Assembly: GCA_018267705.1 (NCBI GenBank)
Contig: JAFDXX010000023.1
Location: 248,001-312,000, forward strand
From: Bacteroidota bacterium
GTDB lineage: Bacteria > Bacteroidota > Bacteroidia > Chitinophagales > Chitinophagaceae
Direction of reading: 5' to 3'
DNA: 64,000 bases
In this document: piece by piece, positions 36,210 to 45,277 of the stretch
Layout: every line of letters begins with the position of its first letter
How positions within the stretch are numbered: the stretch's first letter is position 1
The notes under the pieces: generated by a model
Told to the model about the DNA's origin: nothing
Databases searched by the model: none
The model's input: the letters and a program-made list of their open reading frames with translations, nothing else
Made by a program: the position numbers and the translations under genes

Positions 36210-37865
36210 TTATTTATTCACTTTTGCCCAAGTATCTTTTAAAGTAACTGTTCTATTGAAAATCATTTTTTGTTCATTACTATTTATATCTAAACAAAAA
36301 TAGCCTTTGCGTAAAAATTGATACCGTTCATTAATTACTGCATTTTTTAAAGCCGGTTCTGCATAAGCCGTAGTAATAGTTTGCAATGAAGACGGATTAA
36401 TATAATCTTTAAAATCTCCTTCGGCGGCATCAACATTTTCAACGGTTAATAATCTATCATATAAACATAATTCAACAGGCACGGCATGGTTAGCACTCAC
36501 CCAATGTAATACACTTTTAACATGAATACCACTTGTATCACTTCCGCTTTTGCTTTCAGGTATATAAGTGCATTTTAATTCTATAATATTCCCGTTTGCA
36601 TCTTTTACAACTTCTTCGCATTTAATAATGTATGCTCCTTTTAATCTTACCATTCCTTCAGGGCATAATCTGAAGAATTTTTTTGGAGGATTTTCCATAA
36701 AATCTTCTTTTTCAATATATAATTCTTTTGAAAAAGGAATTTGTCTATTACCTGCAGTTTCATCTTCAGGATTATTTTCAGAGAAAAGAATTTCTTCGGT
36801 TTGCGTATAATTAGTAATTGTAATTTTTAATGGATCGAATACCACCATTCTGCGTAAAGAAATTTTATTCAAATGCTCTCTCACACAAAATTCTAATAAC
36901 CCAATATCAATTAAATTTTCTCTTCTTGCAATACCAATTTTATCACAAAATTCTCTAATACTTTCTGCGGTATACCCTCTTCTTCTCATTCCGCTAATAG
37001 TAGGCATACGCGGGTCATCCCAACCTAACACATATTTTTCGTTTACTAACTGCAAAAGTTTACGCTTACTCATTACGGTGTAAGTCATATTTAATCTTGC
37101 AAATTCGTATTGATGTGAAGGGAATATATTTAAGTTTTCTATAAACCAATTGTATAATTCTCTATGCGGAATAAACTCTAAAGTGCAAATGCTATGTGTA
37201 ATATTTTCTATTGAATCGCTTTGTCCATGTGCAAAATCGTACATAGGATAAATGCACCATTTATCGCCGGTACGGTGGTGATGTGCATGTTTAATTCGAT
37301 AAATAATGGGATCACGCATTAACATGTTTGAAGCAGCCATATCAATTTTTGCACGCAAAACTTTAGTTCCATCTGCATATTTGCCAGCTTTCATTTCTTC
37401 AAACAATTGCAAATTTTCTGCAACTGTTCTCTCAGCATATTTATTTCTTTTTCCTGCAGTGGTGGGAGTTCCTTTTTGCTCAGCAATTTCATCGCTGGTG
37501 CTATCATCTACATAAGCTAATTGTTTTTCAATTAATTGTATTGCAAATGCATATAAATCATCAAAATAATTGCTTGCATATAATTCATTAGCCCAATTAA
37601 ATCCTAGCCATTGCACATCTGCCTTAATACTTTCTACATATTCTGTTTCTTCGGTAGATGGATTCGTATCATCAAATCTTAAATTGGTTTTGCCGCCATA
37701 TTTTTTTGCTAATCCAAAATTTAAGCAAATACTTTTTGCATGACCAATATGTAAATAACCATTGGGTTCGGGAGGAAATCTTGTTAAAATATTTTTATGT
37801 TTTCCTGCTGCTAAATCTGCTTCTATAATTTCTTCAATGAAATTTAAACTTTTCTCGCCATCCAT
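36210..37865 (-). CDS. glnS: Glutaminyl-tRNA synthetase
   Basis: A 551-residue class I synthetase. The HIGH motif is HIGH (39-42) within PPEPNGYLHIGHAKSI; the KMSKS-like motif is VMSKRKLL; KIGIARRENLIDIGLLE and HHHRTGDKWCIYPMYDFAHG are conserved GlnRS blocks. The C-terminal beta-barrel anticodon-binding domain is complete. It charges tRNA-Gln directly. Its presence separates this organism from those using only the GatCAB route. Confidence 0.95.
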   Translation of the reverse strand: MDGEKSLNFIEEIIEADLAAGKHKNILTRFPPEPNGYLHIGHAKSICLNFGLAKKYGGKTNLRFDDTNPSTEETEYVESIKADVQWLGFNWANELYASNYFDDLYAFAIQLIEKQLAYVDDSTSDEIAEQKGTPTTAGKRNKYAERTVAENLQLFEEMKAGKYADGTKVLRAKIDMAASNMLMRDPIIYRIKHAHHHRTGDKWCIYPMYDFAHGQSDSIENITHSICTLEFIPHRELYNWFIENLNIFPSHQYEFARLNMTYTVMSKRKLLQLVNEKYVLGWDDPRMPTISGMRRRGYTAESIREFCDKIGIARRENLIDIGLLEFCVREHLNKISLRRMVVFDPLKITITNYTQTEEILFSENNPEDETAGNRQIPFSKELYIEKEDFMENPPKKFFRLCPEGMVRLKGAYIIKCEEVVKDANGNIIELKCTYIPESKSGSDTSGIHVKSVLHWVSANHAVPVELCLYDRLLTVENVDAAEGDFKDYINPSSLQTITTAYAEPALKNAVINERYQFLRKGYFCLDINSNEQKMIFNRTVTLKDTWAKVNK

Positions 37866-37909
37866 AATTTTTATTGTATTGCAAATGTAAGTATTGAAAT
37901 AAGTTGTTT

Positions 37910-38395
37910 TTATTTTAAATTATCTCCTTTAAAACTTAATGGCAGTAATTGATTTGCTTGTTGAATGATATAAACTTTTCCTGACAAACCACTTAAAATT
38001 ATTCGCATTGCATGATGCCTTGTTTCAAATTCTACTAAACTTTGTCGGCACATACCGCAAGGAGATATTGGTTGATGACTATTGGTATTGGCATTGTGGT
38101 TATGATAACTTATTGCCATTGTATCAATACCAATATTAGGATGAATAGAAGTTGCTGTTGCCATTAAAGCTCTTTCTGCACAAAGCGTTACGGGGTAGCT
38201 TGCATTTTCTTGATTAGTACCTGTAACTATTGCTTCGTTATCCATTAAAGCGGCTGCACCTACAAAAAAATTTGAATAAGGTGCATAAGCTTGTTCTGCA
38301 ACTTGCCTTGCATGTTTTAATAATGTAGCATCTTGAGCATTTAATTCATCAATGCTCTCATACACTTCAAAAGAAAAATTACATGTTTCTTTCAT
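37910..38395 (-). CDS. cdd: Cytidine deaminase
   Basis: A 161-residue protein with the zinc site of the CDA family: CAERAL (Cys and catalytic Glu, about 82-87) and PCGMCRQ (two Cys ligands, about 121-127). YAPYSNFFVGAAAL is the nucleoside-binding N-terminal block. It deaminates cytidine and deoxycytidine in pyrimidine salvage. It is 44 bp downstream-oriented of glnS's start on the same strand, so co-transcription with glnS is possible. Confidence 0.92.
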   Translation of the reverse strand: MKETCNFSFEVYESIDELNAQDATLLKHARQVAEQAYAPYSNFFVGAAALMDNEAIVTGTNQENASYPVTLCAERALMATATSIHPNIGIDTMAISYHNHNANTNSHQPISPCGMCRQSLVEFETRHHAMRIILSGLSGKVYIIQQANQLLPLSFKGDNLK

Positions 38396-38455
38396 TATTG
38401 GGTTTTTAATATAAACTTGTTATACAATTATGTAATGTTTAGTTGTTTATAACAA

Positions 38456-38486
38456 AAAGTCCTCACAGATTTATTGTGAGGACTTT
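38456..38486 (-). terminator. Strong terminator downstream of lepB
   Basis: A perfect 12-bp stem, AAAGTCCTCACA (38456-38467) with TGTGAGGACTTT (38475-38486), 7-nt loop. On the minus strand it is followed by TTTTTG, 18 bp after the lepB stop. Confidence 0.9.
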
Positions 38487-38504
38487 CGAAGTTAATGATT
38501 TTTT

Positions 38505-40055
38505 TTATTTAATTATTCGGAACATTCTTTTCCAACGTGGGCCGCCTTCCCAACTAAACCAAATTAATGATGCACTGCCTACAATATGTGTTTCGGGTAC
38601 AAAGCCCCAAAAACGGCTATCTTGGCTATTGTGTCTATTATCTCCCATCATCCAATAGTAATTGTATTTGAATGTGTATTGTGTAGTGGGCTTTCCATCA
38701 ATAATAAATTGGTTGTTATTTTCTTGTAACGAATGACCTTCATAATTACTTATCAATCTTCTGTATATATCAATATTATCTTTTGTAAGTGTTACGGTAG
38801 CTCCTTTTTGGGGGATGTATAATTTTCCATAGTTATCTACCGTCCAAGATTTTGTATTTTCAGAATAAGGGAATAGCATACCCGGAAAACTTGGAACCGG
38901 AATTACTTTAATATCTAAAACATTAGGTAATTTTTTAATTTGTTCTATTGCAGCGGCAGTAAAGGTTCCGCTGTATGTACTGTCTTTTGAGAAACTCTGA
39001 TTAATAGCAGTTGCTTCATCATCTGTTAAATTTAATTCAGCGGCAATTGTTGTGAAATCAATTTTATTTCCATTGGTTTTTATGGTATAATCACTTTGTG
39101 AAGCAGGAGCCATATATGCTTTAGTTCCGTTTACATATAAGTAACCATCAATTACCTGAATGGTATCTCCTCCTACTGCAACACAGCGTTTAATATAGTT
39201 GTCGGTTTTATCAAACGGATGTACCCAAATTTTATTCTCGTAATACTCTTTCAATTTGTCTCTGTTGCCATTAAATCTATTACCGCCATTATTTTGTAAA
39301 ATTTCTATATCTCTATCATTCAGCACATCGTAATAAGGATGTGCTGAGCCAAAACCGGGTAAGTTTATAATAGTATCTCCTGCGGGGAAATTAAATACTA
39401 CCACATCATTTCTTTGAACTTCTTTAAACCCAATGGTGCGTTTATAAGGTAACTGTATCCATTTTAAGTAAGAGGGAGTTGTTTCGCTTCCGGGCATTGT
39501 ATTGTGTACAAAAGGAAAAGACAAAGGTGTGGTTGGAATTCTTGCTCCGTAAGTCATTTTACTTACAAATAAAAAATCGTGTACCATTAAAGTTTTTTCC
39601 ATACTTCCTGTAGGAATAACATAAGCCTCAAAAACAAATGTTCTAATAATTGTTGCGGCAACAACAGCAAATACGCCGGCATCAATCCACTCGCGTGAAC
39701 CAGGTTTTTTGTACAACTTAAAGCCTTTCTCACCAATCCATTTTATATTATCAGAAAATCCTATATAAGGAAGATATAAGAAAGGGAAAAATACTACTAA
39801 TGTATGATGAATTACATTAAATTTTCCGAAGTGCATTACTAGAATAATAGTAATCCAAATGGTTATAAACTGCCCGGCAATAGGAATAAATTGTAACCAA
39901 AACCATATTTTTTTAATATTACACTTTTCTACAATTAACCAAGTATTATAAAAAGGTATTAAGGCTTTCCAAGATTCTAAACCCATTTTTTTAAACATAC
40001 CATATACCCCAACAAACCAACCAATTATACCTATAATTAATATAAACCAGCCCAT
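38505..40055 (-). CDS. lepB: Signal peptidase I, large Bacteroidota form
   Basis: A 516-residue protein. An N-terminal multi-span membrane part (helices at about 1-20, 48-75 and 84-98, resembling DUF5684) is fused ahead of the peptidase. The Ser/Lys dyad is Ser151 in PTGSMEKTL and Lys289 in NYIKRCVAVGGDT. The box E motif is MMGDNRHNSQDSRFWG near the C-terminus. Long inserts lie between the boxes, giving about 200 residues more than E. coli LepB. It removes signal peptides from exported proteins such as the many in this window. Confidence 0.94.
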   Translation of the reverse strand: MGWFILIIGIIGWFVGVYGMFKKMGLESWKALIPFYNTWLIVEKCNIKKIWFWLQFIPIAGQFITIWITIILVMHFGKFNVIHHTLVVFFPFLYLPYIGFSDNIKWIGEKGFKLYKKPGSREWIDAGVFAVVAATIIRTFVFEAYVIPTGSMEKTLMVHDFLFVSKMTYGARIPTTPLSFPFVHNTMPGSETTPSYLKWIQLPYKRTIGFKEVQRNDVVVFNFPAGDTIINLPGFGSAHPYYDVLNDRDIEILQNNGGNRFNGNRDKLKEYYENKIWVHPFDKTDNYIKRCVAVGGDTIQVIDGYLYVNGTKAYMAPASQSDYTIKTNGNKIDFTTIAAELNLTDDEATAINQSFSKDSTYSGTFTAAAIEQIKKLPNVLDIKVIPVPSFPGMLFPYSENTKSWTVDNYGKLYIPQKGATVTLTKDNIDIYRRLISNYEGHSLQENNNQFIIDGKPTTQYTFKYNYYWMMGDNRHNSQDSRFWGFVPETHIVGSASLIWFSWEGGPRWKRMFRIIK

Positions 40056-40152
40056 AATTTTAGTTTAGTTATTTAAATATTCGCAATAATATGTAGTACG
40101 CATTGCTTATGTTGAAACTTGTACAAATTAAATGTTAAAAAAACTTGTAAGA

Positions 40153-40344
40153 TTAAGCAAGTTTTACATTAATGGCAGTTGGCCCTTTTGCTCCTTCTTT
40201 TATTTCAAAAACAACATTATCGTTTTCTTTTATTTCATCTTTTAATCCTGAAATATGTACAAAAATTTCTTTGCCTGTTTCTACTGATTTAATAAAGCCA
40301 AAACCTTTTGTTTGGTTAAAAAATTTTACTACTCCTTTTTCCAT
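40153..40344 (-). CDS. Cold-shock-domain protein (CspA family)
   Basis: A 63-residue single OB-fold protein with RNP1 KGFGFI (14-19) and RNP2 IFVHIS (28-33). It binds single-stranded RNA or DNA as an RNA chaperone. It starts 35 bp after the stop of the upstream response-regulator gene on the same strand, so the two may be co-transcribed. The 5' region is too short for the long cold-sensing leader known for E. coli cspA, unless transcription starts inside the regulator gene. Confidence 0.95.
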   Translation of the reverse strand: MEKGVVKFFNQTKGFGFIKSVETGKEIFVHISGLKDEIKENDNVVFEIKEGAKGPTAINVKLA

Positions 40345-40379
40345 TGTGTGTATTGTTTTAATTAATTACGAAAAAAAAT

Positions 40380-41540
40380 TTATATAGGCAGTACATAGTT
40401 TTTTATATCATCTGCCATAATGGTTTTGCCCGAAAGTATTACTAATCTTTCTACTACATTTCTTAATTCGCGAATATTACCCGTCCAGTTGTGTTGTTGT
40501 AAAGCCTTTACAGCAGCAGGTTCTATTGTTTTTACGGCCTGATTGTATTCTTGTGCAACTAGATCTAAAAAATAATTTACCAATAATGGTATATCATCTT
40601 TTCGTTCATTTAATGACGGAACATGAATTAAAATAACGCTTAACCTATGATACAAATCTAACCTAAAATTTTTTGCGTCTACTTCTTTTAATAAATCTTT
40701 ATTGGTTGCAGCTACCACTCTAACATCTACATTAATTTCTTTATCGCCACCCACTCTTGTTATTTTGCCTTCTTGCAATGCACGTAATACTTTGGCTTGG
40801 GCACTTAAACTCATGTCTCCAATTTCATCTAAAAATAAAGTGCCACCATGGGCTTGTTCAAATTTACCGATACGTTGTTTTACGGCAGAAGTAAATGAGC
40901 CTTTTTCATGACCAAACAATTCACTTTCAATTAATTCAGATGGAATGGCAGCACAATTTACCTCAACAATAGTGTTAGTATTTCTTTCACTTTTTTCATG
41001 CAACCAACGTGCTACTAATTCTTTACCGCTTCCATTTTCTCCGGTAATTAAAACTCTTGCATCGGTTGGTGCTACTTTATCAATTGTTTGCTTAATTTTT
41101 TTAATAACATCACTCTCGCCAACTATTTCTTGCACATTGCTTACTTTACGTTTTAGCACTTTTGTTTCTTTAACTAAACTTCCTTTATCCATTGCATTAC
41201 GAATGGTTATAAGCATTCGGTTTAAATCGGGAGGTTTAGCAATATAATCGTAAGCCCCTTTTTTTACGGCATCAACGGCAGTTTCAATATTACCGTGTCC
41301 GCTAATCATAATAATTGGTATATCATTATTTATTTCAATGGCTTTTTGCAAAAATTCAATTCCGTCTAATTTAGGCATTTTAATATCGCATAAAACAAGA
41401 TCATAAGTAGTAGCAGAAAATTTTTTCAAAGCATCTTCCCCATCGGTTGCTTCTTCTACCTTATAACCTTCATTACTTAAAATATCTTTTAAAACATTTC
41501 GTATGGCACGTTCATCATCTACAATTAAAATATTAGACAT
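40380..41540 (-). CDS. NtrC-family response regulator without DNA-binding domain
   Basis: A 386-residue protein: receiver domain (1-120, phosphoacceptor Asp52, Lys102 region AKPPD), then a sigma-54-type AAA+ domain with Walker A GENGSGKE (167-174), the sigma-54 contact loop as GSFTSA (214-219) instead of GAFTGA, and Walker B GTLFLDEIGD. It ends 20 to 30 residues after the sensor-2 region (NWTGNIRELRNVVERL); the usual Fis-type helix-turn-helix is missing. F and T of the loop are kept, so sigma-54 contact is possible. No partner histidine kinase is adjacent. Confidence 0.9.
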   Translation of the reverse strand: MSNILIVDDERAIRNVLKDILSNEGYKVEEATDGEDALKKFSATTYDLVLCDIKMPKLDGIEFLQKAIEINNDIPIIMISGHGNIETAVDAVKKGAYDYIAKPPDLNRMLITIRNAMDKGSLVKETKVLKRKVSNVQEIVGESDVIKKIKQTIDKVAPTDARVLITGENGSGKELVARWLHEKSERNTNTIVEVNCAAIPSELIESELFGHEKGSFTSAVKQRIGKFEQAHGGTLFLDEIGDMSLSAQAKVLRALQEGKITRVGGDKEINVDVRVVAATNKDLLKEVDAKNFRLDLYHRLSVILIHVPSLNERKDDIPLLVNYFLDLVAQEYNQAVKTIEPAAVKALQQHNWTGNIRELRNVVERLVILSGKTIMADDIKNYVLPI

Positions 41541-41662
41541 AATAATTCTTTATTAAACAAATTAGTGTTAATGCACCTTGCCAAAAATAATGATATGTGT
41601 TAAACAAGCTTTAGTGTTTTAAACCTTTAATTATTTATTAACTGTAATAATTTATGTTGGCT

Positions 41663-41670
41663 TATCTTCG
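41663..41670 (+). promoter_or_regulatory. Possible -7 box of sucC
   Basis: TATCTTCG, close to TAnnTTTG, 21 nt before the ATG. The same word precedes the S9 peptidase gene on the other strand (55871-55878) and TATCTTCA precedes the sigma factor gene. No clear -33 TTG is seen. Confidence 0.35.
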
Positions 41671-41691
41671 CTGCAGTTTAAAAATATACCA

Positions 41692-42903
41692 ATGAATTTA
41701 CATGAATATCAAGCTAAAGAGCTTCTCAAAAAGTATAATGTTCCGGTACAAGAAGGTATTGCCGTAGATACAGTTATGGCTGCCGAAGAAGCGTACAGGC
41801 AAATTAAAACCCAAACCAACAATAATTTTGCAGTAGTAAAAGCTCAAATACATGCCGGTGGAAGAGGCAAGGGAAAAATTAAAGAAACAGGTATAAACGG
41901 CGTAAAAGTTGGTAAAAGTGTTGATGATATTAGCAGTTTTGCTAAAGGTATTTTAGGAGGTACACTGGTTACTGTACAAACAGGTGCTGCAGGAAAAAAA
42001 GTAAATAAAATTTTAGTAGCACAAGATGTTTATTATGATGGACCGAATAAACAAAAAGAATTTTACTTATCCATTTTGTTGGACCGTTCAAAAGGTGAAA
42101 ATGTAATTATGTACTCTACTGAAGGAGGAATGGATATTGAAGAAGTAGCACACAATACTCCTGAAAAAATATTTAAAGAATGGGTACACCCAAGTGGCGG
42201 TTTACAAGGATTTCAAGCAAGAAAAATTGCTTTTAATTTAGGTTTAAGCGGCGAGGCATTTAAAAATTGCGTAAAATTTGTAACCAATTTATATAAAGCA
42301 TACGTTGGCCTAGATTGCTCAATGATTGAAATTAATCCGTTGTTTAAAACAAGTGATGAAAAAATAATTGCAGTTGATTGTAAAATGAATTTAGATGAAA
42401 ACGCATTAATGCGTCATCCGGATTTAGCTGCATTAAGAGATATTACAGAAGAAGATCCAACCGAAGTAGAAGCCGGACAATACAACTTAAACTTTGTAAA
42501 ATTAGATGGCAATGTAGGCTGTATGGTAAACGGTGCAGGTTTAGCAATGGCAACAATGGATATGATTAAATTAAGCGGTGGAGAACCTGCAAACTTTTTA
42601 GATGTAGGCGGTACAGCCAATGCACAAACCGTTGAAGCAGGGTTTAGAATTATTATGAAAGATCCAAATGTAAAAGCCATACTAATTAATATTTTTGGTG
42701 GAATTGTACGCTGCGATCGTGTAGCTGCCGGAGTAATTGAAGCATACAACAAATTAGGCAATATTAATATACCTATTATTGTACGTTTACAAGGCACCAA
42801 TGCAACCGAAGCAAAAAAATTAATTGATGAAAGCGGCTTAAAAGTACAATCTGCCATTCTATTAAGCGAAGCAGCAGACTTAGTAAAAAAAGCAGTTGCA
42901 TAA
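41692..42903 (+). CDS. sucC: Succinyl-CoA synthetase beta subunit
   Basis: A 403-residue ATP-grasp enzyme of the TCA cycle. The start MNLHEYQAKELLKKY is diagnostic. KAQIHAGGRGKGKIKETG is the nucleotide-binding loop, LDCSMIEINPL and DCKMNLDENAL bind metal, and INIFGGIVRCDRVAAGVI belongs to the CoA-ligase domain. It pairs with SucD, which is not in this window. A strong terminator follows. Confidence 0.96.
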   Translation: MNLHEYQAKELLKKYNVPVQEGIAVDTVMAAEEAYRQIKTQTNNNFAVVKAQIHAGGRGKGKIKETGINGVKVGKSVDDISSFAKGILGGTLVTVQTGAAGKKVNKILVAQDVYYDGPNKQKEFYLSILLDRSKGENVIMYSTEGGMDIEEVAHNTPEKIFKEWVHPSGGLQGFQARKIAFNLGLSGEAFKNCVKFVTNLYKAYVGLDCSMIEINPLFKTSDEKIIAVDCKMNLDENALMRHPDLAALRDITEEDPTEVEAGQYNLNFVKLDGNVGCMVNGAGLAMATMDMIKLSGGEPANFLDVGGTANAQTVEAGFRIIMKDPNVKAILINIFGGIVRCDRVAAGVIEAYNKLGNINIPIIVRLQGTNATEAKKLIDESGLKVQSAILLSEAADLVKKAVA

Positions 42904-42942
42904 TAAGAATGTAATAAAATTACAGTTACTCTCTTTTATAGT

Positions 42943-42978
42943 AAAATAAGTCGCTAATTACCAATAGCGGCTTATTTT
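42943..42978 (+). terminator. Terminator after sucC
   Basis: AAAATAAGTCGCTA (42943-42956) pairs with TAGCGGCTTATTTT (42965-42978), one G-T pair, 8-nt loop, then more T residues. Confidence 0.88.
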
Positions 42979-43070
42979 TTATACTACAACCATTAAATCA
43001 TTAAAGCTTATTTAAAAGCTTAAACTTCTTAAACCTTTTAGTTATTTTCGTAATAAAATAAAACAAAAAC

Positions 43071-43850
43071 ATGCAGGTAAAAACTATGGCAGAAATGGCA
43101 GCAAACGGAGAAGCACCCGAAGTTTTATTTTGGGTAGGCTGTGCAGGAAGTTTTGATGCAAGAGCTCAAAAAATAACCAAAGCATTTGTTGAAATTTTAA
43201 ATAAAGCCAAAATTAATTTTGCCATTTTAGGTAAAGAAGAAATGTGCAACGGAGACCCAGCAAGACGTGCCGGAAACGAATTTTTATTTCAAATGATGGC
43301 TTACAATAACATTCAGTTATTAAATGCATATAACATAAAAAAAATAGTTACTGCTTGCCCACATTGTTTTAATATTTTAAAAAATGAATATCCTGAACTC
43401 GGCGGAAATTACGAAGTAATTCATCATACAACTTTATTACAACAACTAATAGATGAAGGCAAAATAAAAATAAAAGAAGGCGGTAATTTTAAAGGCAAAA
43501 AAATTACATACCACGATAGTTGCTATTTAGGAAGAAGTAACAATATTTATGAAGCTCCACGTAAAGTATTAGAAGCATTAGATGCTGAATTGGTAGAAAT
43601 GAAACGCTGCAAAAGTAATGGGCTTTGTTGCGGTGCCGGCGGGTCTCAAATGTTTAAAGAAGATGAACCCGGCAATAAAAGAATAAATATTGAAAGAACA
43701 GATGACGCCTTAGAAACTAATGCAAAAATTGTAGCATCTGCTTGCCCATATTGCAATACCATGCTTACCGATGGTGTTAAATTAAAAGAAAAAGAAACCG
43801 ATATAAAAGTTTTAGATATTGCCGAAATAATTGTTAATGAACTTGAATAA
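43071..43850 (+). CDS. (Fe-S)-binding protein with two CCG domains
   Basis: A 259-residue protein of the heterodisulfide-reductase B / GlpC / LutA type. Two cysteine-rich halves are visible: FWVGCAGSFD ... EEMCNGDPARRAG ... ACPHCFNIL, and HDSCYLGR ... GLCCGAGG ... ACPYCNTML. Such proteins hold a non-cubane or [4Fe-4S] cluster and move electrons between a flavoprotein and a membrane acceptor. In relatives a larger ferredoxin-type Fe-S protein is usually encoded just before it (recollection, not checked); here a terminator and sucC lie upstream, so that partner is missing locally. Confidence 0.85.
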   Translation: MQVKTMAEMAANGEAPEVLFWVGCAGSFDARAQKITKAFVEILNKAKINFAILGKEEMCNGDPARRAGNEFLFQMMAYNNIQLLNAYNIKKIVTACPHCFNILKNEYPELGGNYEVIHHTTLLQQLIDEGKIKIKEGGNFKGKKITYHDSCYLGRSNNIYEAPRKVLEALDAELVEMKRCKSNGLCCGAGGSQMFKEDEPGNKRINIERTDDALETNAKIVASACPYCNTMLTDGVKLKEKETDIKVLDIAEIIVNELE

Positions 43851-43857
43851 TAAAAAA

Positions 43858-44064
43858 ATGAAAACAAAAATTAATTGGAAGAAATTTATAATTAGCAGCA
43901 TAGTAATTTTTGTTGTTTTTGTTTTTATTGCAGATGTAATAATTGACTTTAAAAATTTAGATTGGAGCAAAATTTTCGGCTTTGAGAATTTATTCTGGAA
44001 AATATTAGCAGCCTTGGTTGGTGCATTTTTTTATTCAAGTTATAAAATAGAAAAAAAAGATTAG
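43858..44064 (+). CDS. Small two-helix membrane protein, unknown
   Basis: A 68-residue protein: MKTKINWKKF, then a helix at about 11-27 and a second at about 46-62, with a short amphipathic linker (DFKNLDWSKIFGFENLFW). No family is recognised. The ATG is 7 bp after the Fe-S protein stop (a TTG at 43831 would overlap it), and the next gene follows 6 bp later, so it is probably real and translated from the same message. Confidence 0.65.
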   Translation: MKTKINWKKFIISSIVIFVVFVFIADVIIDFKNLDWSKIFGFENLFWKILAALVGAFFYSSYKIEKKD

Positions 44065-44070
44065 TTTACT

Positions 44071-44583
44071 ATGAATTTCAATTACCAATTACATATCCCT
44101 GAAAATTTTCATCCTACCTCAAAAGTGTGGATATACCAAAGCAACCGTTTGTTTACGTTAAACGAAGTATTTATCATTGAAAAAATGCTTACAGATTTTA
44201 CAACAACATGGCAAAGCCATGGTGATGCCGTAAAAGGATATGCAAATTTATTTTTTGGACAATTTATTATTTTAATGGCCGATGAAACAACTACCAACCT
44301 TGGTGGCTGCAGTATTAGCAGTAGTATGCAAGTAATAAAAGAAATTGAAAAATTATTTAAAGTTGAATTGTTTAACAGGCACAGTTTAGCATTTATTGTA
44401 AAAGATAAAATTCAAATATTACCGCTACAACAATTAAACTACGCATTAGAAAATAATTTTATAACACCCAATACATTATACTTCAACAATCTTGTTGCCA
44501 CTAAACAAGAACTATTAACCCAATGGATTACTCCCATCAAAGAAAGTTGGTTAAAAAACAAAATAGAAAAAACTACAGTATAG
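44071..44583 (+). CDS. Conserved Bacteroidota protein of unknown function
   Basis: A 170-residue soluble protein with the words SKVWIYQSNRLFT, WQSHGDAVKGYANLFFGQFI and ETTTNLGGCSISSS. Homologues are often labelled 'ABC transporter ATPase', but no Walker A, signature or Walker B motif exists here, so that label is wrong. The conserved Gly-Gly-Cys-Ser-Ile-Ser block could be a functional site. It is the third gene of the Fe-S protein run. Confidence 0.75.
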   Translation: MNFNYQLHIPENFHPTSKVWIYQSNRLFTLNEVFIIEKMLTDFTTTWQSHGDAVKGYANLFFGQFIILMADETTTNLGGCSISSSMQVIKEIEKLFKVELFNRHSLAFIVKDKIQILPLQQLNYALENNFITPNTLYFNNLVATKQELLTQWITPIKESWLKNKIEKTTV

Positions 44584-44586
44584 CAA

Positions 44587-44620
44587 AAAGCCATTAGCAT
44601 TATAAAACACTAATGGCTTT
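44587..44620. terminator. Bidirectional terminator
   Basis: A perfect 11-bp stem AAAGCCATTAG (44587-44597) / CTAATGGCTTT (44610-44620) between two convergent genes, with T or A runs on both sides. Confidence 0.85.
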
Positions 44621-44640
44621 AACTTTTCTATAAAAATTTA

Positions 44641-45210
44641 TTATCTTAAAACAATATTTGCAGATTGTTTTTGTTTTACAATATAATTATAAGCAAGAAT
44701 TAATGTGGGTAAAAATATAAGCGTTGCTGCTAAAGCATGTTTATAAAAAGGAAGTCCTGCCGCATAGCAAATCATTAATCCATTAAAATTTTGAGGATAA
44801 GTTTTGCTGCCATACCAAACAACTAAGTTTGATAATAAAAAGAAAACTGTTGGTGCTATTACTGCACCTAAACCAACCGTTGCAATATTTTTACCTTTTA
44901 ATGCCCAACCAATTAATGTTGCAGATAATAACAACGCATAATTTACTAATTGAAATTTATATAACCCTGCAAAAACAAATAAGTTATTAATGTATAGAAT
45001 TTGAATAATTATATCGCTTATAAACAATGCAACTAATGGAAGTAAAAAAGAAAGTTTCTTATCTTTTATAATCATACCGCTAAATAAAGCAGTAGCAATT
45101 AGTGGTGAAAAACCACTCCACTCAATTTTATCTGCAAATAATAATTTAGATACTGTAGCCATTACAATAACCAACAATGTAAATAATGATATTCTTAAAA
45201 TATTTTTCAT
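44641..45210 (-). CDS. DUF6580 / ECF-S-like membrane protein
   Basis: A 189-residue protein with five or six hydrophobic helices. The words FSPLIATALFSGMIIKDKKLSFLLPLVALFISDIII and a small-residue-rich C-terminal half resemble DUF6580, which looks like the substrate-binding S component of ECF transporters. The substrate is unknown and no ECF ATPase genes are nearby. Confidence 0.65.
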   Translation of the reverse strand: MKNILRISLFTLLVIVMATVSKLLFADKIEWSGFSPLIATALFSGMIIKDKKLSFLLPLVALFISDIIIQILYINNLFVFAGLYKFQLVNYALLLSATLIGWALKGKNIATVGLGAVIAPTVFFLLSNLVVWYGSKTYPQNFNGLMICYAAGLPFYKHALAATLIFLPTLILAYNYIVKQKQSANIVLR

Positions 45211-45277
45211 CTCAATAAAAGTTTATGCAAAAGTAAGTTTTAAATAATTCATTACAAACCCTGTTTTACCCATTATG

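Noticed and set aside
44071-44583. ABC transporter ATPase label for this protein
   Set aside because: No Walker A, Walker B or ABC signature is present.
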